This document shows, piece after piece, positions 23,044 to 34,591 of a stretch of 64,000 bases of DNA. Both the position numbers and the translations under genes were made by a program. Numbering within the stretch: the first letter of the stretch is position 1; every line of letters begins with the position of its first letter. Origin of the DNA: Daphnia carinata (taxonomy: Eukaryota; Arthropoda; Branchiopoda; Diplostraca; Daphniidae); contig NC_081334.1 of assembly GCF_022539665.2 (NCBI RefSeq), forward strand, positions 8,402,424-8,466,423, given 5' to 3'. The notes below the pieces were generated by a model. It worked only from the letters and a program-made list of their open reading frames with translations, had not been told where the DNA came from and did not search any database.

Positions 23044-23583
23044 CCCTTCCATTTTCGATGTCGTTATTTCCGTACTAGGAGGAGAATTTTGAAGCGAGAA
23101 TGATAAGTATTCCCAACAATGAGTAAAATTAAACCGATTCCAGTGGAAGCGCCAGTAACCACCGATTTTCCTTTTCCACCAAGCACATTAATGAGTGTAT
23201 TATAAAGAAAAGTTTTTTCCAATACCACCAGGTCAATCCCAAAAAACTGATGGCTTGTAGAAGAACGAACATTTTCATTGATTGACCCACGACTCGGTCA
23301 AAGATAGCTTGCTGTTCCGTGTTCAGCTGGGCAACACGAGTTCTCCTCTTCTGAGCACGCAATTCTTCCGAGCGTTCACTTCTTCATCTTCAATTAGCCG
23401 ATTGATCATTGAAAAATCAGGGGTTGCAAATGGGAATTCTTTAAGAAGTGACCAATTTGCCTGAACATGTTGAATACATTTGAGCGCAAGGTTTTTCGCA
23501 ATTTCATTCTTATGACAACGGCAAGTGAAGTCTTCCATGAGATGTTGCAGGTTGTTGTTGAAAAGTAGGGGAGACGGACCCAT
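23044..23583 (-). pseudogene. PIF1/Helitron-type helicase relic, 5' part
   Basis: Minus-strand frames contain LNTEQQAIFDRVV (PIF1 motif preceding the P-loop), a P-loop region at 23213-23233 broken by an extra A (PGGIGK, then KTFLYNTLINVL in the next frame), VVTGASTGIG and TYHSRFKI. All are PIF1-helicase signatures in the right order. Upstream, around 23323-23583, lies a linker-like ORF (NLALKCIQHV). The frame is shifted and carries stops. The helicase continues at 17641-18060 after the inserted retrotransposon. Confidence 0.75.
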
Positions 23584-24941
23584 GTTGTACGGTGTTGGTT
23601 TTACTCCATTACCTACCTCATCACTTGGGCGAAATTTCGTAGATTTGTTTGAAAATAATTTTAAACTTTTCCGTCACCAACTTAATTTCTTTCTAAGATG
23701 TAATGACGGTTTATGGAATTTGCAACGATTTTTTTTAACAGTGAGCTTAGATTGAATCGGGATGAATTTGGACGGACACCTTTCCTACTTTGGGCGGCAT
23801 CAACAGAGCTAGAATGAGTTGTATTAAAACTTTCATTTTATTTCTACTTTTTGCTGTTATTTTCATGAACAATAAAAAAAGTAGTCCTCATAAGATGTTA
23901 CCTGAAAAAAAAAAGATTTTGAATATTCCTGAAATATTTTCGCTTTACTGATAGAGAAGACATAGAAGGAGGTGGAGCCAAAAGAGTATCGCTAATTTGG
24001 AATTCTCAATTTTTTCATCCGATTCTCCTAATTCTTTATTTGTAATGTCATGGCTGCGTCAGCTGGTAAAAGATTGAAAATGTGATAAGTTATGAAAAAG
24101 AATGTAATTGACAGTTAAATGATACAGAAAGGCATTACATTCTTTTTCCAAAAAATATGCTTTTTTAATTACGATAAAAAATACTAATAATCGTTAGCTG
24201 CATTCTAAATGTTCCGTTAACTTGAAACACTTGACATTTTCCAGCTTTGGCTTTAGCCCTCACTTGCGCGCCCGTTTCGTGTCCTATATCACCCATGCCG
24301 TTGGTACAACTTGGTCGCTAAAAATAAATGTCGCAGAATATGTGATGTGTTTATGATTGAATGAATAAAATTATTAAGAAATTTTTCGTCTACTTATTTC
24401 CAATGTCTATGTACGTATAATTATAAAATATAGAAAAATCATCGATAAAAAACCACAAAGAAAAATATATTTGCTTACACAGACTTTTTCTCATTTTGTT
24501 AAAAAAACTCAATAATAATTTACACACGAGACTCAAACCCTTACACTTTTTATAAAAACCTATATCGAACAAAATGTGTAAATATTTTATTTTTATAATG
24601 TTTACTTATATTTTCCCTGGCACTGTACAACTTGGCACAGTGTCCAAAATTGGTCCAGTCTTCCCTATTACATGAGTAGATGGAAATGGGAAGGACCACG
24701 CTTTTGGAATTCGAGGAAATAAATCTTTGCAACAATAATCCTCAAAATTTGATTTTGATAGGTCATGGGATCACACATTGATGTATGTGAGTCTCGATCC
24801 GAATGAGTCAATTTCCTTTTGTGGAGTCAAGGGATGGTCGCGTGTATCTCTATTTTCGGATTGAGCACCATTAATGATTTTTAAAACCATTGTTATTTCT
24901 TCTCCTGAGGAGAACGTCTCTCATCCTATTTCCGATGGCCA
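23584..24941. other. A/T-rich interval, no gene recognised
   Basis: Only short ORFs without family features. It may include upstream parts of the Helitron-like relic, but no Rep motifs are visible. Confidence 0.4.
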
Positions 24942-25270
24942 TTATGGATAATCATTCCAATATCCTTGGGTTTCCTCCCTCATTTTGGCAAGAAGATCCT
25001 CCTCGGTTGCCATTTGACTGTTAGACGTGCCAGCATAGCGATTACATTGACAAAGAAGAGAATCTAACTGTCCCATCAACAAACGGTCACAGCGGACGTT
25101 GGTAGGGAAGAATCGATGAAGTACAGTTGGGCGTGTTAGACGCTTTCCAATCAATGTTGATGCTCTTCTTCTATTTTTATAATAACAATTTCTACGCGAT
25201 TTTGAGCTTGATTTGCTTGCCGTAGATTCAGCATTTTTCAAAAAGCAAAAAGAACACGCCTTTAGTGGAA
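24942..25270 (-). CDS. unrecognised minus-strand ORF (relic or exon)
   Basis: An open minus frame of roughly 110 codons ending in TAA at 24942. It is Lys/Arg/Ser-rich near its start (SKSSSKSRRNCYYKNRRR) and later contains LLCQCNRYAGTSNSQM and MREETQGYWNDYP. There is no ATG at its head (nearest start-like codon TTG at 25241), so it would be an exon or a fragment. Composition is more complex than the surrounding A/T-rich DNA. I recognise no family. A captured gene fragment within the Helitron-like relic is one possibility. Confidence 0.25.
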
Positions 25271-25289
25271 CACGAAAATCACATCAAAC

Positions 25290-25520
25290 GTTTTACAGCC
25301 CACATGAAAAACACCGCACGTTACATATCAAAACGCCGTTAGTTGTGGTAAAAGTGTTTAATTTTACCAAAACTAAAAACACCGTCAAAATGACGTTCAA
25401 CACTTTTTAGCAACCTGAAAAAACACCACAACATAAAACTCTTCTTATTAAACAAGAAACAAAACCACAAAAATAGCTCAAAACACATAACCCTGTAGAA
25501 ACCTCAAGAATTACCCAAAG
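25290..25520. repeat. G-poor A/C-rich low-complexity tract
   Basis: The plus strand is rich in A and C (aaaacacc, acaaaacc motifs) with few G. No coding potential is apparent. Confidence 0.5.
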
Positions 25521-25714
25521 GACTTACAATACACGTCAACCAACTAACTTATACTAAAAACCATTCAACCTTACGGAACTTTACGTCAGTTACCCGCTTG
25601 GTTTCCCACCGTTCAACACCGTTGCTATATCTCTAGAAATTTTCTTTACTCTAACCTTCCGTGCCATTGCACTTCTAGCCTTAGCGTATCGTATGGCTTC
25701 GAGGTAGGCTATAA

Positions 25715-26010
25715 TTAACCTATCAGTAAGGTCAAAGAAAAGTAATAGCTAAGAAAGTTAGCTCTTCGATGCCGATTTAACTCGTTACCGCAATGGATGG
25801 GGGAAGGAACGTATATTGGAATATTGCATTGCTTGGGAAACTTAGATAAAGATCTTTCGTAGTAGTGTTGCACCTCCTGTAAATACATTGGACGGCCAAT
25901 GGTTCTGAAAAAAATATATATAAATAAGATGAACGTATGTTTGTTCAATACGTAAAAATATTTTACCTTGAACACAGTTGGTCATTCAAAATCTTATATT
26001 GTTAAGGAAT
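25715..26010 (-). CDS. possible two-exon coding fragment, unknown protein
   Basis: On minus, a short open exon (ending ...NDQLCS, donor gtaaaat near 25969) can be joined through a 62-nt GT-AG intron (acceptor tttttttcag) to an exon reading RTIGRPMYLQEVQHYYERSL onward, to a TAA at 25715. The splice sites and the peptide look genuine, but no start or upstream exon was found and the family is not recognised. It could be a gene fragment or a captured exon pair. Confidence 0.3.
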
Positions 26011-26700
26011 AGTATGGTTTAATTAACATTCAAAAAAAGAAATTCAACTTGTGAACAGAACGTTATATGACAAACAAAATGTTAATATTAGAATTTAAAA
26101 CAATACTTTCAAAAGGCAACGGTGAGAGAAAGATTCAAAACGCCCGTATGAAACGACAAGCATGAGTTTTGGCGATGTCCAAATTCTAGCCTCGTCAAGC
26201 TTTCCCGTCGCTGGCTTGGAGACATTAAGCTAGGGATACGTTTTGATTATCTTAAGTTTTCCGGGGGGTAGCGTCAGCGGCTTAAAATTAAACTTTCGCA
26301 AGCTAGAGATAAGGAAATGGGACACGGCCCTGTTATAGCCGCCATGACACATTTTGTCGGAAAATTTAGCGGCTAATTCCCTCCCTTCATAATTAGCAGT
26401 CGAATTCCCTGCAAGCAAAAAGGCGGTTGTTTTAAATTTGACAAAGGGTCAAACGACACAGAAATTCGGCAGATGACAAAACAGAATGAAAGTTCCGTGA
26501 CTCCTAACGCAGAGGGCGACGAAAATTGGAAGAATCGAAAGTTGCCGACTTTCAGAAATGTTTTTGCTTGGCATTAGTTCCCAGTATAATCAATGCTCTT
26601 GGAGCTAACATTCCACATTGTAACACAGGATTCCTGAAAAAAGACCGAAATCCGTTCTTAGCCGGCGCAAAAATAATTCTCCAGAGGAAACGAAATCCGA

Positions 26701-27174
26701 TTGTATGAAATACGTTCCAATGATTGTATGAAAGACATTCACGTGAGGCTAGATACCTGCTTTGTCGACGACTGGGATGACTGGGTTGTAGACGACTTGG
26801 ATGACAACAAAAAAATACGATTCTTCTCCGACAAACTAAAAGGCGATGCCCTAGAATGGCATAGAAACTACGTAGAAGAGCAGGGTGACGAGTTAAACTA
26901 CGACGAATGGAAAACAGCAATCATTTCAAGGTTCCAGGATGCATACGACTTAGCAGCATTACGAAAAAAGTTTTCGATGCTAAAACAGAAACCTGAAGAA
27001 AAATGCAAAGCCTTTATCTCAAGAATCAACAGTCTCTATGAGTCCATTGAAGGCAAAGAAGAAAAATCTGACCAAAACCAAACCATCGTCGAAGGTCGAC
27101 TCATAAACACAGCCAAGAGAATGAGAGATTATACCAAAATCAAAATCCTGAAGCAAGGCATTTTACCAAAGTAA
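26701..27174 (+). pseudogene. gag of element T (fragment)
   Basis: 157 codons of retrotransposon Gag capsid type: KLKGDALEWHRNYVEE, YDEWKTAIISRF and LRKKFSMLKQKPEEKCKAF match the classical retrotrans_gag layout (helices around a W..F core). It ends at TAA 27172-27174. Downstream sequence continues gag-like in other frames to the zinc knuckle CHKCNKRGHIAREC (CX2CX4HX4C) at 27868-27909. Frameshifts separate the parts. Confidence 0.7.
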
Positions 27175-28079
27175 AGAGCAGAACTCTATTTCAGAATGCC
27201 CCTGAAGATTTCGAACAGTTATGTAAGCAACTGAACATATTCGAAGGCATTCTACACAACAAAGAGAATGCAGACGACAAAGAAATAAACGCAGTAACTG
27301 TTGGGATAACGCATCACGAGAAAGAACAAGATAACGAACTTACATATAAGCCGTAACTTACTCACAACATAAGACAGAACTCGAATTCCTAAAACAAAAA
27401 ATACGTGAACTGGAAAATACTAATAAGAATCGTGAATTATCACAGGATAAAGATATAACTGTAGCAGCAGCGGATAGCTACGAACAAAGAACTTCGCGAT
27501 GAAGCGAACGATGTTCTAGGCCACAAAATTTACGAGTACAATTTCACGAAAGATCGAATAGCAGAGGTTCCAAACGTGACAGAAACTTCAATCCTAACAG
27601 AGAAAACAGCCCATACCACAACAACTATAATTTATCACGAAGAGAAGGTATCCCCACAGGGTATAGACAACCCAATTACCCAACCTACCAGCAACCACCT
27701 CAGAGATCTTCGTACACAAGTAGTCATACAAGCTATAATCGACCCAATTTTCAACCACATAACAATCAACAGCTGTAACCCCAAAAGCCACCTATTCTCA
27801 ACAATATCCACGGCCACAACATAATCAAGGAAACATCCCCGACACACTAGGGAATAGGTTTATTATCTGCCACAAGTGCAATAAAAGAGGACACATTGCA
27901 CGAGAATGTTGGACAGATCGTATCAGGAATACAGGCACGTATCAACAATACGAACCGGCGACAAATGCAGTAAACACAATATCCCTACCAAACAATCCCC
28001 CAACATATAATTTAGAATCCAAATTAGCAATACCCAAACTAATACGTATATCCATTAGAATTTTTGGAAAAGAAGTTCA

Positions 28080-28140
28080 TGCTTAAGTAGACAAAGGAGC
28101 CGCAGCCAGTTTAGTTTCAGATAGCATATTTATTCAACCT
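28080..28140 (+). pseudogene. protease relic of element T
   Basis: After a stop (taa at 28083-28085) the frame reads VDKGAAASLVSDSIF. This is a retropepsin site with Lys in place of the Thr/Ser of D(T/S)GA, so the protease is inactive on two counts. Confidence 0.6.
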
Positions 28141-28519
28141 AAAAAGTAAGGAAGCGCTTAAACAAATTAAAAACACGAAAGTTGCATCTTGGGATTAGAC
28201 TTCTTATCAAACAACAATGTAAAAATTAACACCAGGGACAGACAGATCAGTTACGACCATTTTGGGATAGAACACAACATTGGAAAAAACGCACGTCCCA
28301 TATACAGTTTAACATTTGGCAAAGCAGGCATCCACATTCCACTCCACCCAGAAAACGCAAAAGAGAATAACGCCAACAACGACCTTAAAGAAGCAGATTA
28401 TCGCAGCTTAGAATCTTTCTCCCAATCACAACAACAAGAAATCCAAACGAATTCAAACAACCCAAGAAAGTGAAACGACCAACGTCTCTGATGAGAAACG
28501 CATTAAAACCGAGATCCTA

Positions 28520-29569
28520 TTGAAAAAACACGAAGCCCTATTCGCAGAACAGGAATCAGATTCGGGTCTAGCAACTGATGTAAAGCATACCATCAACACA
28601 GGATACAACGCCCCAATAACTCAACGATTGAGCAGGACACCAGAAGCATTAAAATTCATTATCAAAACAAAAATTAAAGTAACGTTGAGTAACAAGATTA
28701 TTAGGGAAAGTTACAGCCCATTTGCAGCAGCAATAGTGATGGTACCCCAAAAAGATGGGGAAATGCGTTTATGTATTGACTACAGGGCATTAAACAAGAT
28801 AACCATCAAAGATAAATATCCTTTACCAAGAATTGACGACACCATTGATGTATTGAGCGGATCAGTTTACTTCTCAACATTGGACTTACTTATTAGGGAA
28901 AGTTACAGCCCATTTGCAGCAGCAATAGTGATGGTACCCCAAAAAGATGGGGAAATGCGTTTATGTATTGACTACAGGGCATTAAACAAGATAACCATCA
29001 AAGATAAATATCCTTTACCAAGAATTGACGACACCATTGATGTATTGAGCGGATCAGTTTACTTCTCAACATTGGACTTACTGAGCAGCTACTGGCAAAT
29101 CGAGATAGAAGAAAGCGACAAACTCAAAACCGCCTTCATCTGTGAATTTGGACAATACGAATTTAATAGAATGTCATTTGGTTTAACAAATACACCAAGC
29201 ACTTTTCATAGAGCAATAAATAACATCTTGAAATCGGTATTGTTCAAATTCGCGTTGGTTTATCTCGATGACATCATACTATTCAGTAATAATATTACAA
29301 AACATGTGACACATCTGGAAACAGTGTTCAAGCTTCTTAAATATGCAGGACTCGAGTTAAAAAGAAAGAAATGCGAATTTTTCAAAGAAGAATTATATTA
29401 TTTGGGATACATTGTATGGAAAAAAGGCATAACACCGAGTACGAAAAAGCTAGAAGCAATTATTAAATACCCATCTCCCAAAAATGTGAAAGAATTGAGC
29501 TCATTTTTAGGTCTGGCTAGCTATTACAGGAAATTTATCCGGGCTTTGCCGATAAAGCCCACCCACTGA
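28520..29569 (+). pseudogene. reverse transcriptase of element T with internal 64-residue duplication
   Basis: 349 open codons with RT blocks MVPQKDGEMRLCIDYRALNK, SYWQIEIEES, FGLTNTPSTFHRA, the catalytic box VYLDDIILFS and LGLASYYRKFI. The segment from IRESYSPF to FSTLDL occurs twice in tandem, so the fingers/palm start is duplicated in frame. After 29550 a lost base shifts the RNase H connection into another frame (continuing as AHPLTALTRKSAEWKWG). The duplicated fold should not make a working enzyme. Confidence 0.85.
28699..29082 (+). repeat. exact 192-bp tandem duplication in RT
   Basis: 28699-28890 and 28891-29082 are identical by eye (unit begins tattagggaaagttacagcc, ends attggacttact). 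The length of 192 bp is 64 codons, so the frame is kept. It is either a very recent event or an assembly artefact. Confidence 0.9.
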
Positions 29570-29757
29570 CAGCGCTCACGAGAAAATCAGCGGAGTGGAA
29601 ATGGGGGGACGAAAAAAGGGACGCTTTTGACTGTATCAAGAACTGTCTCATAACTAGATCTATCCTAGGTTACCCAGATTTCACGCGCGAATTTATCCTC
29701 TACACGGATGCAGTCTTAGCTCAGATACAGATTCTACCTCAATCAACGGATTCAGCG

Positions 29758-30375
29758 GTGTCCGATGTACAGGAACCCCGTGAATCAGACGGCGTAGAAG
29801 TCGTCATAGCGTATAGCTATAATCATCTGAACGACCGCGAGGCCAAGTGGCCAACCACAGAGAAGGAGGCTTACGCAATCATTCACGCAATCGACGTGTT
29901 TAGGACATATTTATACGGAAGACAATTTACCGTATTTACCGACCTTAGACCTTTAGAATGGCTGACGAGCAAGACAGAACGGGCAGACAGATTAGCTAGA
30001 TGGGCACTAAAACTACAGGAATTCGACATCACCATTGGGTATCGGCCTGGAAAGTCGCATCAAAATGCCGACACCCTAAGTCGTATTCCTGTAGTGTCGC
30101 TAGCACGAGTAGAAACAAGGGCAAAGGAAAAAGAAGTCCTCATGAGAGAGCTTGGAAATCTTAAAAAAGAAAGCGAAAGATTGGATAAGGAAAAGGAATG
30201 CCTTGAGAGAGGAAATGAAAGCTTTCGAAAGGAAAGTGAAAGTTTCGAGAGAGAAAGTGAAAGTAAAAGTAAAAGGTCTCTGGAAGAATACAGATGGATG
30301 GAACTACAGCACGCAGATAGTTATTGCCAAAAGAAAATAGAAGCAAATTTGAAATCAACGAGAAAGGTCTATTAA
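29758..30375 (+). pseudogene. RNase H of element T plus Lys/Glu-rich extension
   Basis: Blocks AKWPTTEKEAYAIIHAI, FRTYLYGRQFTVFTD and HQNADTLSRIPV are Ty3/Gypsy RNase H. The next ~75 residues are a heptad-like charged region (KKESERLDKEKECLERG, then repeats of ESESFERESES type) before the TAA at 30373-30375. Such a coiled segment between RNase H and integrase is unusual and partly made of a purine-rich minisatellite (30165-30275). Confidence 0.7.
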
Positions 30376-30379
30376 CAGA

Positions 30380-31010
30380 TAGGCAAGGAAACTTAGTAGT
30401 CCCGATACCGTTAAACATAGGAATTTTATCCGCAAACCATGATCACATGTTAGCAGGACATTTAGGAATCGAAAAAAACAGTAGCCAGACTTCAAAAGCA
30501 ATACTTCTTCCCACAAATGCGACAAAGAGTAACAGAATACTTAAAAAATTGCCTAAAATTTGCAAAAAGCAAAGCTGTAGGGGGAAGTAAAGCGCCTTTA
30601 CAGTCTATGCACCCAGCCGAGAGGGTGTGGGAAAGACTTGCAATGGATATTGTGGGTCCAATCCAAGAAAGCGTAAAGAGACATAGGTATATTTTTGTCC
30701 TATCAGATTATGCCAGTCGTTTCGTTTTCACAGTACCAATGAAAGATCAAACTGCCCGAACAATTGCTAGAGCCTTGGTTATTCAACAGGGCCCTTTGCG
30801 ACATGTTAGCTTGTTACGTAGTAGACGAACCCGAAAATTGGGACAAATATCGCCCATTCGTCACTCGTTTATAAAACAGCGAAGCAATCAACACTGCAAC
30901 ACAGCCCATTCTTCCTATTCTTCGGGAGACAACCAGTACTCCCCAATGAAATCAAAATTGACACACGGTACGAAACATACGAAGACACCGTAATGTACTC
31001 TCATCAATGG
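30380..31010 (+). pseudogene. integrase of element T, catalytic core deleted
   Basis: Frames hold the zinc-binding start (MLAGHLGIEKN) and the first catalytic Asp (AMDIVGPIQESVK). The sequence then runs YASRFVFTVPMKDQTARTIA and jumps near 30795 to late-core sequence (YNTAKQST-like, FFGRQPVLPNEIK in another frame). The stretch that should carry the second Asp and the Glu is missing, so integration is impossible. Confidence 0.65.
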
Positions 31011-31080
31011 AAGAAGGCGCAGCAACTGGCGACTGAACACCTATACCCTCACCTGTGTAGCAGAACAGATCACGCTACGA

Positions 31081-33240
31081 CAGGAAAAACCGAACGACCC
31101 AATTGAAAGCCCTTTCGGTCCGTTGAATATCACTCAAGAAGAAGGACATTTCATCCAGAACCAAAACACGATTGTGTGGGGTGACAGACCAACGAATAAT
31201 TCATGCTCACAAACGTTGATTAAAGGAAATCAATACCTAGAACTTCCAGGAATGCCGGAACACGAAAACACCAGCCGTCTCTACGACACGAATCGACAGA
31301 TCGAGATATCGTTCCTCAACAAACCAGATCGAGACATAACACCACAAGGTGACAAAGTTGTGGGAATACCACTCACGTGTCTTTTTCCGCCGGAAACTAC
31401 AAGAATACTGTACAAGATGTTCAAAACTACTATAAATACATGCCTACAAAATACCAACCTGGATACATCAGTATGCAAGGACTATAGAGAACTTCAACAA
31501 TCCAAGCAGAGAAGATCAATTCAACAAGTTACACTTTGCTTGTTTACAAAGTTACATTTTTGCTGAACACTCCTCTCGAAGACTCAGACACTTGTAAACG
31601 CCTATACAGCATTTCGTACGCCTGGGGACCTATAAGAATGGAATATCAACAAGCAATCGGAATGGGGGAAAAAAAGGACGGTTAATAGTACACAACGCCA
31701 CGATATATGTGACGTACAAACCAGGAGAAAGTAATCCGATAATGACCCACTATCGTCTAAACGACAGTGACCCACTTCCATCAGGATCAGAATTAAAAAT
31801 ACATCGTAGATCAAACAATACGATTTCAGAAAACTAATATTTGCATCACCGAAGAAGAAGCAGACCGTCTAGTTGCAGCCACCTGTTCGGACTTTTCAAC
31901 ACGCTGGATTCTCGATCGACAAAATTATCAATAAATTTCACAAGAATCGTATCTATGCATCACCTTAGGCGCGGGCCAAATAATCAAACTGGCAGAATGC
32001 AGAGAAGAAGAAATGATTACGCAAAACAACAATGGATCTTCGAAACTGTGTACACTAATCCTGATATCCTAGAAAATTTCCCCGAAACAACGGTAGCGGA
32101 AATGCAGGAAATTCAGCAAGAAAAACGAAGGGCAATCACAAACACAATTAATTCACCACTATTCGGAAGAATCTTAAAAATTAACGACGGTAGTGGAAAT
32201 ATTATATGGGTCATGATTGTACAACACGCCAGTAAATCTCAACTACACAGAGTACGACGAGGGTGAACGAAAATTCGACGATTCCAGCATCATTAACGCA
32301 GACAACCACAACGATTAGCCACAACAGAAACAAGGTATACAACAGCGGAAAATCAGATTCAGGCTATCTACGAAATTAATTTATCTTGATTTAATATCTT
32401 GATAAATTCATTGGATCAAAAAACTGAAGATTCCTTAAGTGATGAAAATTTAGAGAACAGTCTACCGAAAAACATCGAGGAAATTAATGACAAAATTAAA
32501 TACGAAATAAGCAAAATGCACGAACACTTTAAAATCAGCATTGAAGCGGAACATGAGAACAAACTCGCGAAAGAAATTAGGGATGTTTATTGTCAACTGC
32601 CAACAATCAAAAACGCACAAACAGTCACACTAGCGCAAACCAATGGAATTCTAGCTGCAGCAGCGTTAGGTTTACCAATTTGCACAAGACTACAAGGATT
32701 CGGCCAGCCAATGACGTTGCAACAATGTGAAGCGAAAAGAATTTTTATTTCAGCAAATGAAACTAAATGTGGATTTAAATCGTTCCTTACTTACGAAGGA
32801 TAGAACTGCACCATTGGAACAGACGGATGGTCCATTCATCCTTACTCCGAAAATCCGCATACATGGGAACAGATCTCCACATCGGGTAATTGGGTACGTC
32901 AGAAACCCAGCATCCACATGCCCAATCTAGACGTCACTACAGAATTTGAAGAACTCCATCTTAACGATTTCGACTTCTCGCTGGAAAGTCCTCCAGCACA
33001 CGAGACCATGGAGATGGAGCAATTGAATATCCTGAATGACCTAGTAGGTAGAATGCAGGCAGGGAACTCCAATTCCATTGGAGATATCGTAATGTCAGAA
33101 CAACAGGAAAATCAAATAGGTCATGTTCTCATGGTTCGACAAGTTGAAAATAATAAGCTTAGCAGTGATCAGATTTATACTCTTCCTAGTATGCCTACGA
33201 ATCTCCATTGTGTGCAGTCCTTTTCCGAAGATTAAAGAAC
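31081..33240 (+). pseudogene. env-like glycoprotein ORFs of element T (broken)
   Basis: Several consecutive open frames after pol: 31123-31566, 31841-32266, 32399-32803 and 32918-33235. They have spaced Cys residues and N-glycosylation-type motifs. A hydrophobic segment (IRFILFLVCLRISIVC) near 33160-33210 is followed by a basic tail, as in an envelope membrane anchor. Position after integrase and this layout indicate an env gene of an insect-retrovirus-like Ty3/Gypsy element. Frame changes between pieces show it is defunct. The exact env family was not recognised. Confidence 0.5.
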
Positions 33241-33449
33241 GTATTCCCAGAAGCCGAAAAACGAGAAGATACGACGACAGTACAGAGGAAGAACATGAAC
33301 TCACCTCGATGATACCGGCACGAGAACCAACCAGCCACACACAGACATGGTTATCGAACAACCATTCATAAGAACGTCAGCTCCTGCACCACTGACAGCA
33401 AAAAACATGGTAAAATACGCCCTCCACGACCAAGCGCACCAAATCCAGT

Positions 33450-33600
33450 AACCTAACCAACTATCGAAGAAACTGAACCACCCAAACGATGTAGAGAAAA
33501 ACACACTACATGCACTTACGTTGTCGGGTATGGTATGGTCTGGGAAGATCTATGCCGTTGCATACCAGTAACAGAGAATACTAAATCCACCAAGAAATAA
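33450..33600 (+). pseudogene. Cys-rich tail ORF of element T
   Basis: About 48 open codons with spaced Cys (KRCREKHTTCTYVV and WEDLCRCIPVTE) ending in TAA at 33598-33600. It is placed after the env-like region and is unassigned. Confidence 0.3.
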
Positions 33601-34375
33601 AGCCCCAAGATCACACTAACAAAAAAAAATTAATAAAAAAAATATATAAAATGAGATAAATATATAAAAAATTACCATCACCCATCAATTTGAAACCCAT
33701 CAGTTAATTTGATTATTCATCAATTCCATTAATTTGAAAAAAACCAGCAAAAAAATGAATTCAGATAAAAACTTTGTATTCAAGACTAAACAACTAACTA
33801 AAAAACTAAAATACAGAAACAAAATCAAAAACAGAAACAAAAACAAAAACACAAGCTACGTGTGTTATGGCCAGGTGATCGTCATGCTCTTCATGGAGAT
33901 GCTCCCGTATCAACCGAGAAGACATCGGAGTAGGGTGAGAAATATCATCTACCGAATCCACCCAGCAAAGGAATCGGGCGAACCTCAGTGGGTAAACGTC
34001 GCGATAGCGCGCATACCCTATGATGATGATGGCTCCTGAAGATTATTATTACAGAACCGAAAAAAAAAACACACACCTAACAAAAAACAAAACCTACAGG
34101 TAATAATAATCATTAATCCATGGGCGGTTATACCCGAAGTCCCGTGGCGACCAATCCGGCATTTCAAAGGCCAGTCGAAATGAGCTGAAGAAGAGGCTGC
34201 GATCTTCGGAACAGAACCGTCAGAAAAGATTTACAGGAGATGAAAAGATCGCAGCATCAATAGCCCACAATGCAATATCGACTTGTGACCGATACTGAAA
34301 AACATATCTATATTCAAAAATCTCCATTTAACATGTGAACATGCGTTTAATAAGTGAAAGTGAATGTATCCCCTC
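33601..34375. other. A/T-rich junction between element T and copy C
   Basis: Low-complexity AT/AAC-rich DNA (33620-33860), then a short ORF end (to 34039, ARIPYDDDGS) and mixed sequence. Neither an LTR nor a clear boundary of the two elements was found here. Confidence 0.4.
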
Positions 34376-34591
34376 CTACTTTACCTTCATATTTGTGTCC
34401 TGCCGTAGTATAAATACCGCATTTTTGTAACTTGCTATTTTGATTTTTCCACTTGTGGCTGTGGCGGAATGTCGGGTCTGGGCGGCTGTTCGGTTTTCGG
34501 TTCCACGGTCACGAATCCTGAAGGTCCAGCTACCGGTTGTTTGCTCGTCGGACACTCGTTGGGTCATCAATCCAGGTGTGGCTGACGGAAG
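34376..34591 (-). pseudogene. copy C: continuation of ORF4 beyond the copy B insertion
   Basis: Minus-strand reading from 34591 continues the ORF4 that starts at 58883, after removal of copy B. The residues PSATPGL follow the W-L of the other half. It is Thr/Arg-rich (SGKIKIASYKN near its end) and stops at 34376. The conserved ORF4 C-terminal domain and CPTCGR motif are not found, so copy C is cut off here. Confidence 0.6.
34588..34591 (+). repeat. target duplication GAAG of copy B, left
   Basis: GAAG here and at 58850-58853 flank copy B exactly. Joining the two sides restores the reading frame of copy C ORF4. Confidence 0.85.

Larger units (their letters stand above)
26526..33600 (+). mobile_element. 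element T: decayed env-bearing Ty3/Gypsy element
   Basis: Order on plus: gag (26701-27174 plus fragments), zinc knuckle (27868-27909), broken protease (~28090), RT (28520-29569), RNase H (29560-30110), a Lys/Glu-rich spacer, integrase fragments (30440-31010), then env-like ORFs (31080-33240) and a Cys-rich tail ORF (33450-33600). Frameshifts, stops, a tandem duplication and a deletion show it is inactive. I could not find paired LTRs at 25700-26500 or 33600-34340, so the ends are approximate. Confidence 0.8.

Noticed and set aside
22687-23052. 121-codon minus-strand ORF across the 3' LTR
   Set aside because: A frame through LTR and flank, without independent support; only the helicase relic beyond the LTR is meaningful.
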